Assembly: GCA_029204225.1 (NCBI GenBank)
Contig: CM055092.1
Coordinates: 23,005,005 to 23,069,004, forward strand
Reading direction: 5' to 3'
From: Diphasiastrum complanatum
Lineage: Eukaryota > Streptophyta > Lycopodiopsida > Lycopodiales > Lycopodiaceae
DNA: 64,000 nucleotides
The notes under the pieces are model-generated. The model saw nothing but the letters and a program-made list of their open reading frames with translations, was not told the DNA's origin and made no database searches. Both the position numbers and the translations under genes were made by a program. Positions 46,969 to 57,349 of this stretch are shown here, piece by piece (the stretch's first letter is position 1; each line of letters begins with the position of its first letter).

Positions 46969-47797
46969 GTGTTAGATTATTCTAGCTTGTTGGATTACTC
47001 TTCGAAGTGGCTCATCTTTTAATCTTCATCCACTTATGATCCAATTGTGTACTTTTCTTCGTGTTTCTACACAGTCTACATAAATACTCAGGAATCGCTC
47101 ACGGGTGGCTCCGACATATCGGACATCTTCCAACATATCGATGTCCCCGATGAAAGTCAAAGACTTTGGCCACTTCAGCCATGTCGAGAAAAGACAATTA
47201 TTGCTCCACTTGAATTGAAGCTATAGACTTGCCCTAACTGATTAGCAAGTAAATTTTCGCGAAGTCCTAATTGTATGGATGCCAGTTCATCATGGTCAAC
47301 TGTCTATTGCAATTTGCGACCTAATAGGTATCCTACTGGACATGCATCAATTGCTTTAGTATAAATAGTTGATCATCAAACACAACTCCAACTCTTGCTT
47401 AGCTTTCTAGCACAATTTTTCTTTCAAAGTTCATTAAAGTATTGTAACTCGCGCTTACTGCTTATCAGTGGAAGTGCAATCAGATAGAGTTTACAGCTAC
47501 TCAGAGATAGATTAGAGTACATAGATTCTATTTGCAATTTTCTTGTGCTCATCATCATCTGATTTTGTAGATGCCACATGCTGAATCAATCTACTCCTTT
47601 TATTGTGTTTAGTATTATGTCAGGATGTATGCATCTCTGTGATTGTTTTGTAAGTGATCATCTCTTATTGTTTTGTGTGATAATTCAATACTTCATTGTT
47701 TGGATATGAAATCACTACAGTGCTCACGATTTCAAAGTTGGTCACAATAAGATTGAACGTGACATCTGTCATTATATTTTGTTCAATATTGATAGGT
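46969..47797 (+). repeat. 3' LTR of copia family C
   Basis: It begins tgttagattattct after a gattaagggaggg purine tract. It matches the LTR at 8254-8764 (5' part) and the fragment at 1683-2135 (3' part). It probably lacks its last bases, since the match to the other copies stops at 'ttgatagg' (47797) and element B sequence begins soon after. Confidence 0.65.
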
Positions 47798-47849
47798 GTT
47801 AGCAAAGAGGGCTTTAGTTCGATAAGTCGCCATAGTCTTCAACTTGTCA

Positions 47850-48376
47850 TTATTGCATTCCTTCTTTCCAACATTCTTGACTACTATGCTTGAAGAACCA
47901 TCTTGTTTTGAAGAAGCTATTATTAAGTCACATTCTTGGAAAAATAATATGCAAATTGAGTTTCATGCTTTGATGGAAAATCAAACTTGGGAACTTGTGG
48001 ACCTTCCATATGGGAAAAAACCACTTTCTGGTAAGTGAATCTATAGATTGAAGTATATTAAAGATGGACCCATTAATAAATAAGACTTTCAGCAAAAGGT
48101 TTTTCGCAAACTAAAGGCTTGGATTATGATGGAACTTTTGCTCTTGCTTCTATGCTCGTTACTATAAGGATGATCATTTGTCTTGCTACTTCTTTCAAAT
48201 GTGAGCTTTTCCAACCTGATGTTACTAATGCTTTCCTAAATGGATTCTTGGAAGAAGAGTTCTACATTTTGCAACCCAGGGGCTTCATCAAGGAAGGAGA
48301 CGAAGACAAAGTTTGCTACTTGAAGAAGAGTCTTTATGGACTCAAGCAAGCACCTAGAGCTTCGTACTCTAGGTTG
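47850..48376 (+). pseudogene. Copia element B reverse transcriptase, part 1
   Basis: The frame starts LEEPSCFEEAIIKSHSW, NNMQIEFHALMENQTWELVD, then after stops LDYDGTFALASMLVTIRMI, ELFQPDVTNAFLNGFLEEEF, and VCYLKKSLYGLKQAPRASYS. Here, just before the segment leading to the catalytic YVDD, element A is inserted. The other half of the domain resumes at 53867. An earlier small break (48037-48118) also disrupts the frame. Confidence 0.8.
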
Positions 48377-49030
48377 TGTGAGAGATTTCAACTAGTTTAG
48401 TCTAGTTTAGTCACATTTTGGTAAATTGTCAATAAGAGGCCAAAACTCATTTTAGGCTTAGAAATAAACTTTTTGAAGTTATATTACTTTAAAATACATT
48501 CAATAAACACTTTTGGAAAGTGTGGGAAAGTTGGTAGTCAAGTTTGAGAGAGATTCAAATTTGAACTTTGGGTAGATTGAATCTAGGCCCAAAAATAGTA
48601 GGGTTTACATTTTGGAGGGAAAGCCAAGTGGCCAAATAGGGATTGGAAACTCTATAAAAGGATGTAACTCGTGGAGAGACACATCTTCTCTCTTCTCTCT
48701 CTCATTTCATTATTATACATGGTTCTCTTTAGGTTCTACTACTCATTGGTGCACTATCTTGGTGTTATCTTGCAATTCTATGTGTAGAATGATCATTTAT
48801 TGCTATTTTTGATTCCACACGTGTGAAATATAGTAGGGTACTGTAATTGTATGGACAGCAAACATATTTTATGTTCTGGTTCATGTTTGATCAATATCTC
48901 TTAGAGTTTGCATCTCATTTTGTATGTAGATGCTGATTTTTCTACATTGGCAGGATTGTTGGTTTGCTCCTTATTGTAACCAAAGATTTGGGACATGGAT
49001 TGGATCTTGAATGGTCTGAAATCCTTCACA
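48377..49030 (+). repeat. 5' LTR of element A
   Basis: It starts TGTGAGAG and ends CCTTCACA. A TATA box ctctataaaagg (about 48650-48661) is followed by a CT-rich leader (catcttctctcttctctc), the likely promoter and transcript start. A palindrome ccacacgtgtga lies at about 48814. Confidence 0.9.
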
Positions 49031-49042
49031 TGGTATCAGAGC
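49031..49042 (+). other. Primer binding site of element A
   Basis: TGGTATCAGAGC, directly after the 5' LTR. It is the standard initiator tRNA-Met primed start of minus-strand DNA synthesis in copia elements. Confidence 0.9.
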
Positions 49043-49619
49043 TCTTGTGTTTCAGGTTATGAAAGGATCAGCCATCTTTAGCAAGGATTTGAAGGAGTTA
49101 CCAATGCTAGAGCATGCTAGATTGATTTCTACTCAAAAATCAGCATTTTTGCATGTGTAGAATTGATCTTTTGTAGGTCAAAACTCAATATAGGGTTATA
49201 TACTTGATCAATTCAAATCTCACACTTGGTTTACTGGATCTAGATGATTTTTGGTGCATTAGGAAGGTCTCATTGGAGTCTACAAGAAGATATATCAAGT
49301 TTCTAGAAATTGCTTGTAGAATTTGAGATATTCAATTTTTTGTGATTTTGTCAAAATCCTAATTTTGATTGGATCTCTAGTTTGTGAGGTTACTGAACTT
49401 TATTTGAGTGTTTTTTAATCTTAGGAAGTGGCAAGAATCATTAGATTGAGGATAGGTCATAGGTTTATCAAGATTTCACTATTCTACGTGTTGATTTTCT
49501 AGTTAGAGATTTGAGAGGTTCCATATCTTTGTGATTTCTTCTTGAGTTCATTTTTTGACATTCAAGAGAGTGCTTTGTGCATTTGAACAGGTTGAAAGAG
49601 AAGATCAGGTCACTTCAAC

Positions 49620-51060
49620 ATGGCTACAAGTGGTGGATTTATGTTGGGGAGCAATGATAGGCTTACCTCAATCAACTATTCTACTTGGAAGGTGAGGATG
49701 GATTCCTTATTGGAGATGAATGAGTTGATGGAGATTGTTGCAGGTGTGGAGGAGAGACCTCAAGCACCTCAAGATCAAGTGAGGTATGACAAGAGAGCAA
49801 AGAAAGCTCTACACATGATTAAGATGAATGTTACCAATGAACTTCTCAAGGAAGTTGGTAAGTGCACATCATCTTTGGAGGCTTGGGAAGCTTTGAAGAA
49901 GCTTTGAAGAAGTTTATGAATCCAAGTCTACATCAAGAGTGCTTACTCTTAGGAGGCAAATCTTTCAAAGTTTGCAAAAGAAGGAAGAGAGTACTCATGC
50001 TTTTGTTTTGAGAGTTAAAGCATTCAATGATGAGTTAGCATGTATTGATGAAAGCATTAAGGAGGTAGAACCTGTTCAAGTTATACTTAATGCGTTGTTG
50101 GATGATCATGCTAATCTTGTTCAAAGTTTTGCTATTCAAAAGACTTTGCCAAGTATTGTGGATTTGCAAGCGATCTTGGTGAATGAGGAGTATAGGCTTC
50201 AATCAAGAGGAGGTGGATCTACATCTACATCTCATTATGAAGAGGATGCTATGTTCATCAAAGGCAAGTTCAAGGGCAAAGGCAAAGGCAAGTGGTCTAA
50301 AGGGCAAGATCAAGGTGAGACTTCTTCTTTTGGCAAAAAGAAAGATAAGTCTAAGTTGAAATGCTTTTATTGTGGAATCAAAAGGCATTTTGCAAATGAA
50401 TGTTTGAAGAAGCAAAGAGATAAATGTAGCAAACAAATCAACTTTACTACTAATGATGAGGGTCTAGGTGGTGGTGATTCTCTTTTGATGTGTTCTTCAA
50501 GTCCAATATCAAGTGAAGGTGACAAAGATTCATGGTGGATTGATAGTGGAGCTAGCTCACACATGACTAGTCACAAGGAGTTCTTTACTTCTTTGGTCAC
50601 TTATGATGGAGCCAAGAAAGCAATTCACATGGCCAATGGTGGTGAGTGTGTGATTAAAGGTATTGGTTCAATTCATATTTGTCTCTCTACTAATAAGAAA
50701 GCAGGACTTGATGGTGTTCTTTACATTCCTTCACTTTCAAAGAATTTGATAAGTGTTGGTCAAATGATAGAGAAAGGATACATGGTAAAGTTTGGGGGTG
50801 ATGCTTGTTTCATTACAAAGGAAGAAATCTTGGTTGCTAGGGGCAATAAACAAGGTAGACTTTTCAAGCTTGATGCTTTTGTTATGGCTAACAAAAAGGA
50901 TGGAATGGAAAAGGAGATTGGTCTCAACTTTCCAAAGTTACCTTTTAGCATCAATAAGATTGGTGGATCTTATGCAAAGTCTAACAAGCTTCCTTATGCT
51001 AGATCTAGGTCAAGATCTAATATGCTTCTTGGAGATGTTCATCTTTGTGCTAACTTGGCT
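49620..51060 (+). pseudogene. Element A gag and protease
   Basis: ATG at 49620 opens MATSGGFMLGSNDRLTSINY and STWKVRMDSLLEMNELMEIV, the copia gag start. A local duplication of about 10 bp (gctttgaaga repeated at about 49888-49910) shifts the frame, and gag resumes STSRVLTLRRQIFQSL, LLDDHANLVQSFAIQKTLPS. A Lys/Gly linker and the knuckle CFYCGIKRHFANEC (about 50361-50402) follow. Protease comes next (SWWIDSGASSHMT, catalytic DSGAS, about 50530), then the pre-integrase segment VLYIPSLSKNLISVGQMIEK. The downstream frame continues into the accessory region with no integrase core. Apart from the one frameshift it is open. Confidence 0.85.
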
Positions 51061-52134
51061 AGTCTTGAGGATAATGATGGTGTTTCAATGGTTCTTCATG
51101 GCAAGTGCAAGCATGCAAAAGGTAAGGAAAGAGCTAACTTCATCAATGGAGGTGAAGGTTCTTCCTTGGAAAAGATTGTTGCTAATGATTTCTTTGATCA
51201 TATGGAAAAGGATGTTGCTAGGTGCATGCATGAAGGAGGTGGTTCTTCTACATTCTTTTGTTATGATTTCAAGAATGTAATTTTTCCAGCAAGTGGAGTC
51301 ACATCTCTTCATAAAGAGAGTAGATCAAATGGTTCTATCAAGAGACTTAGTGAGGGAGATAGTCACAAGTCAAGAAGAAGAGAAGTATGTGAAGAGTTCA
51401 AAGTAGGATGTACTTTGAATGATGTCATTGTGAATGATAGTGAGGAATAATCATTATCATATGATTCATTACCTAAAACATTGAGTAGAAGTTCTTGTTT
51501 GAAAAAAGAGAGTACTTCAATCATCCTTATGTTGAAGGTACTAATCATTTTTCTCATGGCTTCTAATGTCTTTGAGGTTTCTACTTCTTATGATGCAATC
51601 ATTAAGAGGGAGTCTTATGAAGGAAAGAGCAATGAAAGATTGGTTCTTGGGAAGATCCAAGGCATGGATATCACATCTCTTCATCAACTCAAAGGATTCT
51701 ATGATTGTGAATTGATCACTCATAATCGAGATGGCAAAAGGTTGGTTGGAGAAGACTACATGGAGCAAATCAAGAGGCAATTTCTTCAAGGCAAGGGAGA
51801 TATCATTGGTGAGCTTATTGAGGTTTGTGATGGGCTCAAGAGGGCTGGATTTATTAGGTTTGATACTCACCTTCACCTACTCTACTTCATGTTGGATGGA
51901 AAGTTTGGAATCTATCTTTTGATTTATGATGGTGACATTGGTGACATTGTTTTCACTAACCTTTGTGAAAATTCGAGATCAAGCATTGATGAGTTCTTGT
52001 TGGATCTAGATCATATGTTTAAGAGAGAGTATCTCCAAAGGTTCAGGCCTGAAGATATTCATATCTTTGATATCTTTGATGATCAAGAGAAAGGTAAGCA
52101 AGTGGAAGCGACACACTTCACTCACATGTTTTGA
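51061..52134 (+). CDS. Element A accessory region, first frame (unknown function)
   Basis: In frame with protease, the reading continues where integrase should be: VHLCANLASLEDNDGVSMVL, DFFDHMEKDVARCMHEGGG, GVTSLHKESRSNGSIKRL, HKSRRREVCEEFKVGCTLND. A single TAA (51448-51450) interrupts it. The homologous fragment at 25480-25941 has GAA at that codon. Beyond it come SRSSCLKKESTSIILML, VFEVSTSYDAIIKRESYEGK, VLGKIQGMDITSLHQLKGFY and IIGELIEVCDGLKRAGFIRF. An acidic end (LQRFRPEDIHIFDIFDDQEK) closes it. None of this matches integrase, RT, chromodomain or another domain I know. It may be a captured host sequence or a new element protein. Confidence 0.55.
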
Positions 52135-53119
52135 AGAATTTTCTTGTGTAGATGATGCTATGCAAGTGGATATTGGCTCTCATGTTTTTCATAATGGAAA
52201 AGAAATTAATAGATCTGGAAAACAAAGTTTGTTCAATGACTTTGATGATCAAGAGGAAGATCAAGAGGTTGGTCTTAAAGGGATTCAACAACACAAAAGG
52301 AAAGGTGGCAATTTGGAGCTAGTCAAGAGCATCAAAGGAGAGGTAATTGGCAAAGATGTTATGGATCTGTTTTTGCAGCTTATTGAAGACTCAAGTAAGT
52401 TCAAAGGAGCAGCAAGGAAGTGTTGTTCAAGTTTACTTTACTTGTTCTATCTCATGTTTGAGCTATTTCATGTGGATGTGTGCAAATTGTCAAGATATGG
52501 ACAAACTAGCTACATTGTCTTGCAATATCTTATTGTTGGAGTTGTACTAGCATTTTTGGCTGGTTTTGTTGATGGAAATGAAGTTATTGTAGGCTCATTA
52601 TGTCACTCATCCATGGCTAAGTTCTCAAGTGTTGAGCTACTTGGTGCCAATACTTGGAGATTGTCAATTTTTTGTGAATTCATGGTCATTTTCTTGTATC
52701 AAGTAGATCTTGAAGATGGACTAGTGCAAACTACTTGGTTTATGGAGTCACGTGGTGCTAGATTTGCATCATGTATGTACTCACCTACTCATGGATTTCC
52801 AAGGTTTGATGGTTTCTTGTGGCAAGATGGAGATGGAGGCTCATTCATGGAGTTTTATGGTGGAGACATACCAAGAAAGGACAAAGTTGGAGGACACAAG
52901 CAAGAAAATGGTCATCACTCACATTTATTGTTTGGTTGCTGTAATTTTCCAGAGAGTACAAAGTTTGGAACATGGAGGAATCATTTCATTCACATTCTAT
53001 TTGGTTCTTCATGTTCTAGTTATATCTTGATGTACAAAATTGATGTAAGAAATAGTGAAGCATCCAATTTGGACACTATTCTCTATATCAATTATGAAAG
53101 ATACTTTAGAACCTTGTAA
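52067..53119 (+). CDS. Element A accessory region, second frame (unknown function)
   Basis: This 350-codon open frame overlaps the end of the previous one by 68 bp in another frame, so a shift or a second translation start would be needed. An early part is polar (NDFDDQEEDQEVGLKGIQQH). A hydrophobic, membrane-like middle follows (LLYLFYLMFELFHVDVCKL, QYLIVGVVLAFLAGFVDGNE), with a further hydrophobic stretch (FCEFMVIFLYQVDLEDG). The C-terminal part has HGFPRFDGFLWQDGDG, FMEFYGGDIPRKDKVGG and GHHSHLLFGCCNFPES. It stops 88 bp before the 3' LTR. The C-terminal half is conserved in the fragment at 5157-5690. The function is unknown. An env-like role would be one hypothesis only. Confidence 0.5.
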   Translation: MISLMIKRKVSKWKRHTSLTCFEEFSCVDDAMQVDIGSHVFHNGKEINRSGKQSLFNDFDDQEEDQEVGLKGIQQHKRKGGNLELVKSIKGEVIGKDVMDLFLQLIEDSSKFKGAARKCCSSLLYLFYLMFELFHVDVCKLSRYGQTSYIVLQYLIVGVVLAFLAGFVDGNEVIVGSLCHSSMAKFSSVELLGANTWRLSIFCEFMVIFLYQVDLEDGLVQTTWFMESRGARFASCMYSPTHGFPRFDGFLWQDGDGGSFMEFYGGDIPRKDKVGGHKQENGHHSHLLFGCCNFPESTKFGTWRNHFIHILFGSSCSSYILMYKIDVRNSEASNLDTILYINYERYFRTL

Positions 53120-53195
53120 TGAAGATCTATACTTAGGATGGAGATCATTCTAAAGTTGGATCAAATTTCTATTGTCAAAACTATGCCAAAACTAG

Positions 53196-53207
53196 TTGAA
53201 GAGGGAG
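53196..53207 (+). other. Polypurine tract of element A
   Basis: gttgaagaggga lies directly before the 3' LTR. It is the expected primer for plus-strand DNA synthesis. Confidence 0.7.
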
Positions 53208-53861
53208 TGTGAGAGATTTCAACTAGTTTAGTCTAGTTTAGTCACATTTTGGTAAATTGTCAATAAGAGGCCAAAACTCATTTTAGGCTTAGAGATAAAC
53301 TTTTTGAAGTTATATTAGTTTAAAATACATTTAATAAACACTTTTGGAAAGTGTGGGAAAGTTGGTAGTCAAGTTTGAGAGAGATTCAAATTTGAACTTT
53401 GGGTACATTGAATCTAGACCCAAAAAAAGTAGGGTTTACATTTTGGAGGGAAAGCCAAGTGGCCAAATAGGGTTTGAAAACTCTATAAAAGGATGTAACT
53501 CGTGGAGAGACACATCTTCTCTCTTCTCTCTCTCATTTCATCATTATACATCGTTCTCTTTGGGTTCTACTACTCATTGATGCACTATCTTGGTGTTATC
53601 TTGCAATTCTATGTGTAGAATGATCATTTATTGCTATTTTCGATTCCACACGTGTGAAATACAGTAGGGTACTGTAATTGTATGGACAACAAACATATTT
53701 TATGTTCTGGTTCATGTTTGATCAATATCTCTTAGAGTTTGCATCTCATTTTGTATTTAGATGCTGATTTTTCTACATTGGCAGGATTGTTGGTTTGCTC
53801 CTTATTGTAACCAAAGATTTGGGACATGGATTGGATCTTGAATGATCTGAAATCCTTCACA
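53208..53861 (+). repeat. 3' LTR of element A
   Basis: It is the same length as the 5' LTR (654 bp) with about 17 base differences by eye, roughly 97% identity. This points to a fairly recent insertion compared with its neighbours. Confidence 0.9.
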
Positions 53862-54659
53862 AGTTGCACATCTACCTCTACTCTATCTCTTATGAACCTT
53901 GGTTGTATGTCAAATTTAATCATGGCAAGATCATTATTTTGGTTTTGTATGTAGATGATATCATCCTTATAGGAAATGATATTGATGGCATAAGAGATGT
54001 CAAAATTGCTTTGTCTAGTGAATTCAAGATGGTAGATCTAGGACTTCTTAAGTCACATATTTGGAATAGAAGTCTCTAGAAGTAGTGATTTCACTTTCAT
54101 TTGACGATCAAAGTATGCTATTTCCACCTTAGAAAAGGTTGGAATGAAAGATTGTAAAGGGATTGACACCCCTCTAGAGCAAGTTGTGAAAGTTTCTATT
54201 GATGGTGATGAAGCATCCTTTGAGGACATCACACTCTATAGAAAGCTTATTGGATCCTTGATCTATTTAACAGTCACTAGACCTGATCTAAGTTTTAGTG
54301 TAAGCAAGTTGAGTCAATATATGCAAGGTCCTTTAGTATGTCAATGGAAAAGTACCAAACGAGTTCTTAGATACATTTCATCTACTAGGAATTTCGGCAT
54401 TGTCTATCAAGAGACTAATTTGTGCTTGAGAACATACTCGGACTTAGATTTTTCAAGTGACAAGATGGATAGAAAATCCATAAGTGCCTTTGGTACATTC
54501 CTGTATGGACGATTTATATCTTGGCTTTAAAAAAAGCAAGATACTATCTCTCTATCCTCTTGTGAAGCCGACTATAAAGCATTGACATCAATAACCAACG
54601 AGGAGGTTCATGTGATCAAGGCCGAGGAAACTCCATGCATTTATTGTGATAATCAAGCA
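53862..54659 (+). pseudogene. Copia element B reverse transcriptase part 2 and RNase H
   Basis: Directly after the target duplication, RT resumes: HIYLYSISYEPWLYVKFN, then the catalytic ILVLYVDDIILIGNDIDGI with an intact YVDD. After a stop near 54078 comes MKDCKGIDTPLEQVVKVSI, then TRPDLSFSVSKLSQYMQGPL and CQWKSTKRVLRYISSTRNFG. RNase H follows (SDLDFSSDKMDRKSISAFGT, FISWL, LSSCEADYKAL) and CIYCDNQAS before the LTR. The reading frames on both sides of element A come into register once A and one target copy are set aside. Confidence 0.85.
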
Positions 54660-55472
54660 TCACTCTAGCTATTTGATCTAAGTTGATCCCACACTTGTGG
54701 AGCCTGTTCCCATGTGTGGATGGTAGTCACAAATGGTAGTTAGATTGAATTTGTCTTGATTGACTCAAGTATGAACTAGTTGGAAGATAGTGAAGTAGAA
54801 AATTGCCATGTGGCACCATTCCATTGATCGATCATCCATTCTCATGTGAATGAGACATGCTTTCCACATGTGAGAGTCTGTTCCCACATGTGTATATATC
54901 TGGAAAATATCAGTAGGATTTGATCTTACAAGTTCCTATAAGCTAGGAGAAATCACCTCAAATCAAGCAAATCAAGGTGAGGCAATGGCACCAAGTTACG
55001 ATTCAATGAGATGGGGGCTTATCTTCAATTTATTGGTTGATCTAGGATGATGTGACATTCCCCACACATGCCAGACATGTTGAGTCAGCATACCAGGTCG
55101 AAATGTGCTTCATCGATAAAGATCATCATTGTAAATAATCCAATCTTGATGAGAGATCTTGATTTTGAGGCAATACATTGTTATTTTCACTATTTGTGTT
55201 GTGATTTCTTGCATTGAATGATATCAATGAGTAGTGTATTGTAATCTCTGCTCATTGTCCGTAGACTGACAATATTCCACACGTGTGAGGCCAGTCTTGA
55301 GTCATATTGATCATTTATCAAATTGTTTTTGCTAATTAGATGCAATATTTGATTTAGATCTATATCTAGATCTAGCCATTAGAATTGTGCTTCATCGGTC
55401 TACTTGGCATCCAACACCTCTTGTGGATCGATTGTAGATCCAATTAAGGTCCAAAAATTTCATATTTTAACA
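54660..55472 (+). repeat. 3' LTR of copia family B (5' end truncated)
   Basis: It aligns with the minus-strand LTR at 8778-9471 and ends ...TTTTAACA at 55472. The first bases (TGTTAAAATTGTC in the other copy) are missing, so it joins the RNase H coding sequence at about 54665. An insertion with repeated ccacatgtg/cacatgtg words (about 54690-54900) makes it longer than the other copy. Confidence 0.75.
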
Positions 55473-55483
55473 CTTTGCTTGAT

Positions 55484-55625
55484 AGTTGGACGAGGAGGAG
55501 ACATGAAAGAAGTATAGATCATGTGATCGGAGGCATCAAATGGATGATCCTTCGGATTATGATTCGTGAAATTCTGATTCTGATACATCATATTTTGATG
55601 ATGACGTAGTTAAATTAACAATAAT
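55484..55625 (+). pseudogene. Fragment of Ty3 element E gag linker
   Basis: The frame reads LDEEET, stop, KKYRSCDRRHQMDDPSDYDS, stop, NSDSDTSYFDDDVV. It matches the E gag linker at 18670-18790 (LEKEETRKKYQRQR, RRDDSSDSDSYTSSESD). It starts 12 bp after the LTR end of element B, so B probably landed in or next to an E copy. Confidence 0.5.
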
Positions 55626-56292
55626 GAACATGTGGTTCTTTCACAATTACTCTTTAAGTTCGACGGTAACACCTTTGCTTGGTTCTAGAGTTATCAGGCC
55701 AATACTTTTACAAGCCCTATGTTAAGTACTTCAGTTGTTTTCTTTAATGATGTGAATAGATGTCTTTTGGCGGTGGTGTGTGAGGGAGCAATTCTACTTC
55801 TTCTTGCCTTGAAGGACTTAATGTTGTGTTTGTCTTATTGAACCGATCCTTCTAAGTTTTTCAAATTTGTAACAGAGCCTTGGGGTGATTGCAATCAGTG
55901 GGCAATGAAGAGAATCAGATTCGAGAAAAACTCTATAGTGAATTTAATGACGGTGAAGGCTTTGAAAGTAGAGCTATATAGCAGCAATTGGATTCGATTG
56001 GCAGCTTTGGTGTATCAAACCAAACCATTAGAGATTTATAAAATTTCTCAAGCATAGGAAAAGCCTTCCACTACACTCGTGTTTCGAGTTCTTGTTGGAA
56101 TCAGAGTCCTGGGTTAACGGAAATCTGAATTTTTCAGAGAAGAAATTCTTGAGAAGGAGTTTGCAGTTGGTGTGTGCTCTATACTCCACCGATTGACAAA
56201 CTGTTTGAATCAGTGCATTACTTGTAGTGGGGCAACCTCAGTGGAAGAGGTTTTGTCAGAAAAAGTCATGAAAGAGGCAAAACTTTGCTGAG
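55626..56292 (+). pseudogene. Unidentified coding remnant
   Basis: One plus-strand frame stays open for most of 660 bp, with four or five stops (TAG, TGA, TAG, TAA), and looks like protein: VVLSQLLFKFDGNTFAWF, CEGAILLLLALKDLMLCLSY, FVTEPWGDCNQWAMKRIRF, KALKVELYSSNWIRLAALVY, REEILEKEFAVGVCSILHRL, SVEEVLSEKVMKEAKL. I cannot identify it. It may be a further part of element E or of another Ty3 gag. It ends where dispersed repeat R begins. Confidence 0.35.
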
Positions 56293-56297
56293 TATAA

Positions 56298-56600
56298 GTT
56301 TGGATTTCACAGAATAAAAACACGGATCTTTCCCGACACAACACTTCTGGAAGCTGTAAAGGGGTGGAGGGCACCCAAGGTGGTTTAATCTAGCCGTAGA
56401 AGGACGTGGAGGGTCGGGGGCCAGAGAAGAAGTTGTGTAGATGTAAAGAGAGCACCAAAGGAGCAGCCATAGCAGAAGCTTGAGAGTGAGAAAAGCATTG
56501 GATGGAGGTCGGCACAGCTCGTGCGCGCCAACAAGAGGGTCGGTAGCGCAGTGAGATTGATATACTTTGCTGGTGCGTAATGACGGGTTTTGCTAAGCAA
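56298..56600. repeat. Dispersed repeat R, copy 2
   Basis: 56298-56531 is nearly identical to 63223-63457 (tggatttcacagaataa, cgacacaacacttctggaag, gtcggggg, 'gcacagctcgtgcgcgccaa'). It is more distantly similar to 10126-10420. The class is unknown. Confidence 0.65.
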
Positions 56601-57349
56601 CCTTTTTCATGCTTCCGATAATGATGCTAGATGGGATTTACTAGCTCCTTGCAAGTGGCATGACATACAGAAAATCTATGGAAAAATAAGCTCGTATAAT
56701 GTCTTTCGGATTGTTTCACAATCGTTATAAAGAAATGTTTGGGATATTTAGTGTCAGCGATAATCGTGATGTGTGTTCTGTTTTTCTTTGAATTTTCTTC
56801 CAGTTAAGAATTCGATGATATTCTACTCTTGCTGACTCAAAATCCAAAAACACAAGTCTTCTGCATACGATCATAGAAAATGATGCTGATTTTTGTCCAT
56901 TCTTTTGTAAGCAGACTGTCCTACGATGACATGACCTATGATTGCAAATGGGTAGTCACATAACCACAACTCATTCCTATTAATGTACATGAAATCCAGT
57001 GAGACATATGATACCTTATCACGAACACTTTTTTTTGAATTTTCTCTTTGCTCTATAACTCTAATCCGTACATCATCATGAAACATATTGGACTCAACAC
57101 AAATGATCTATTCTTCAATGAGTAACTGGAAAAGAAGTTGACGCGATGCTGGATATCCACGATGGAAACAATATGCTTTATTGTGCAAAGGTAACGAGTT
57201 CTAGACTGAATAAAGTTTTGAAATTTCTGCATTTCGAGAGGGCTGCTACAGACTGCCAGTCAAAAAAATTTATAACACTCGTCTTTGTTCTACCAGTAAC
57301 GGTTGAAAATCATCTGTGAAAGTTTGTTTGTAATGAGATATGTCATTCC
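56601..57349. other. No gene; downstream flank of the expansin gene
   Basis: A short coding-like piece (ARWDLLAPCKWHDIQKIYG, about 56628-56690) is too short to name. The part next to 57350 is the 3' flank of the expansin gene, and I see no clear polyadenylation signal in it. Confidence 0.35.

Larger units (their letters stand above)
48377..53861 (+). mobile_element. Element A: complete non-autonomous LTR retrotransposon
   Basis: This 5,485-bp element has two LTRs of exactly 654 bp (48377-49030 and 53208-53861), both TGTGAGAG...CCTTCACA. By eye they differ at about 17 substitutions and no indels. A perfect primer binding site (49031-49042) and a purine tract (53196-53207) lie just inside. Flanking bases are ggttg on the left and agttg on the right, a 4-5-bp target duplication. 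It carries copia-like gag with a CCHC knuckle and a protease, then about 2 kb of unidentified coding sequence. No integrase, RT or RNase H is readable, so it must depend on enzymes of another element. It interrupts element B. Confidence 0.85.

Noticed and set aside
51481-53119. A viral envelope-like function for the element A accessory frames
   Set aside because: There are hydrophobic stretches, but no signal peptide, cleavage site or recognisable envelope motif, so the call was left as unknown.
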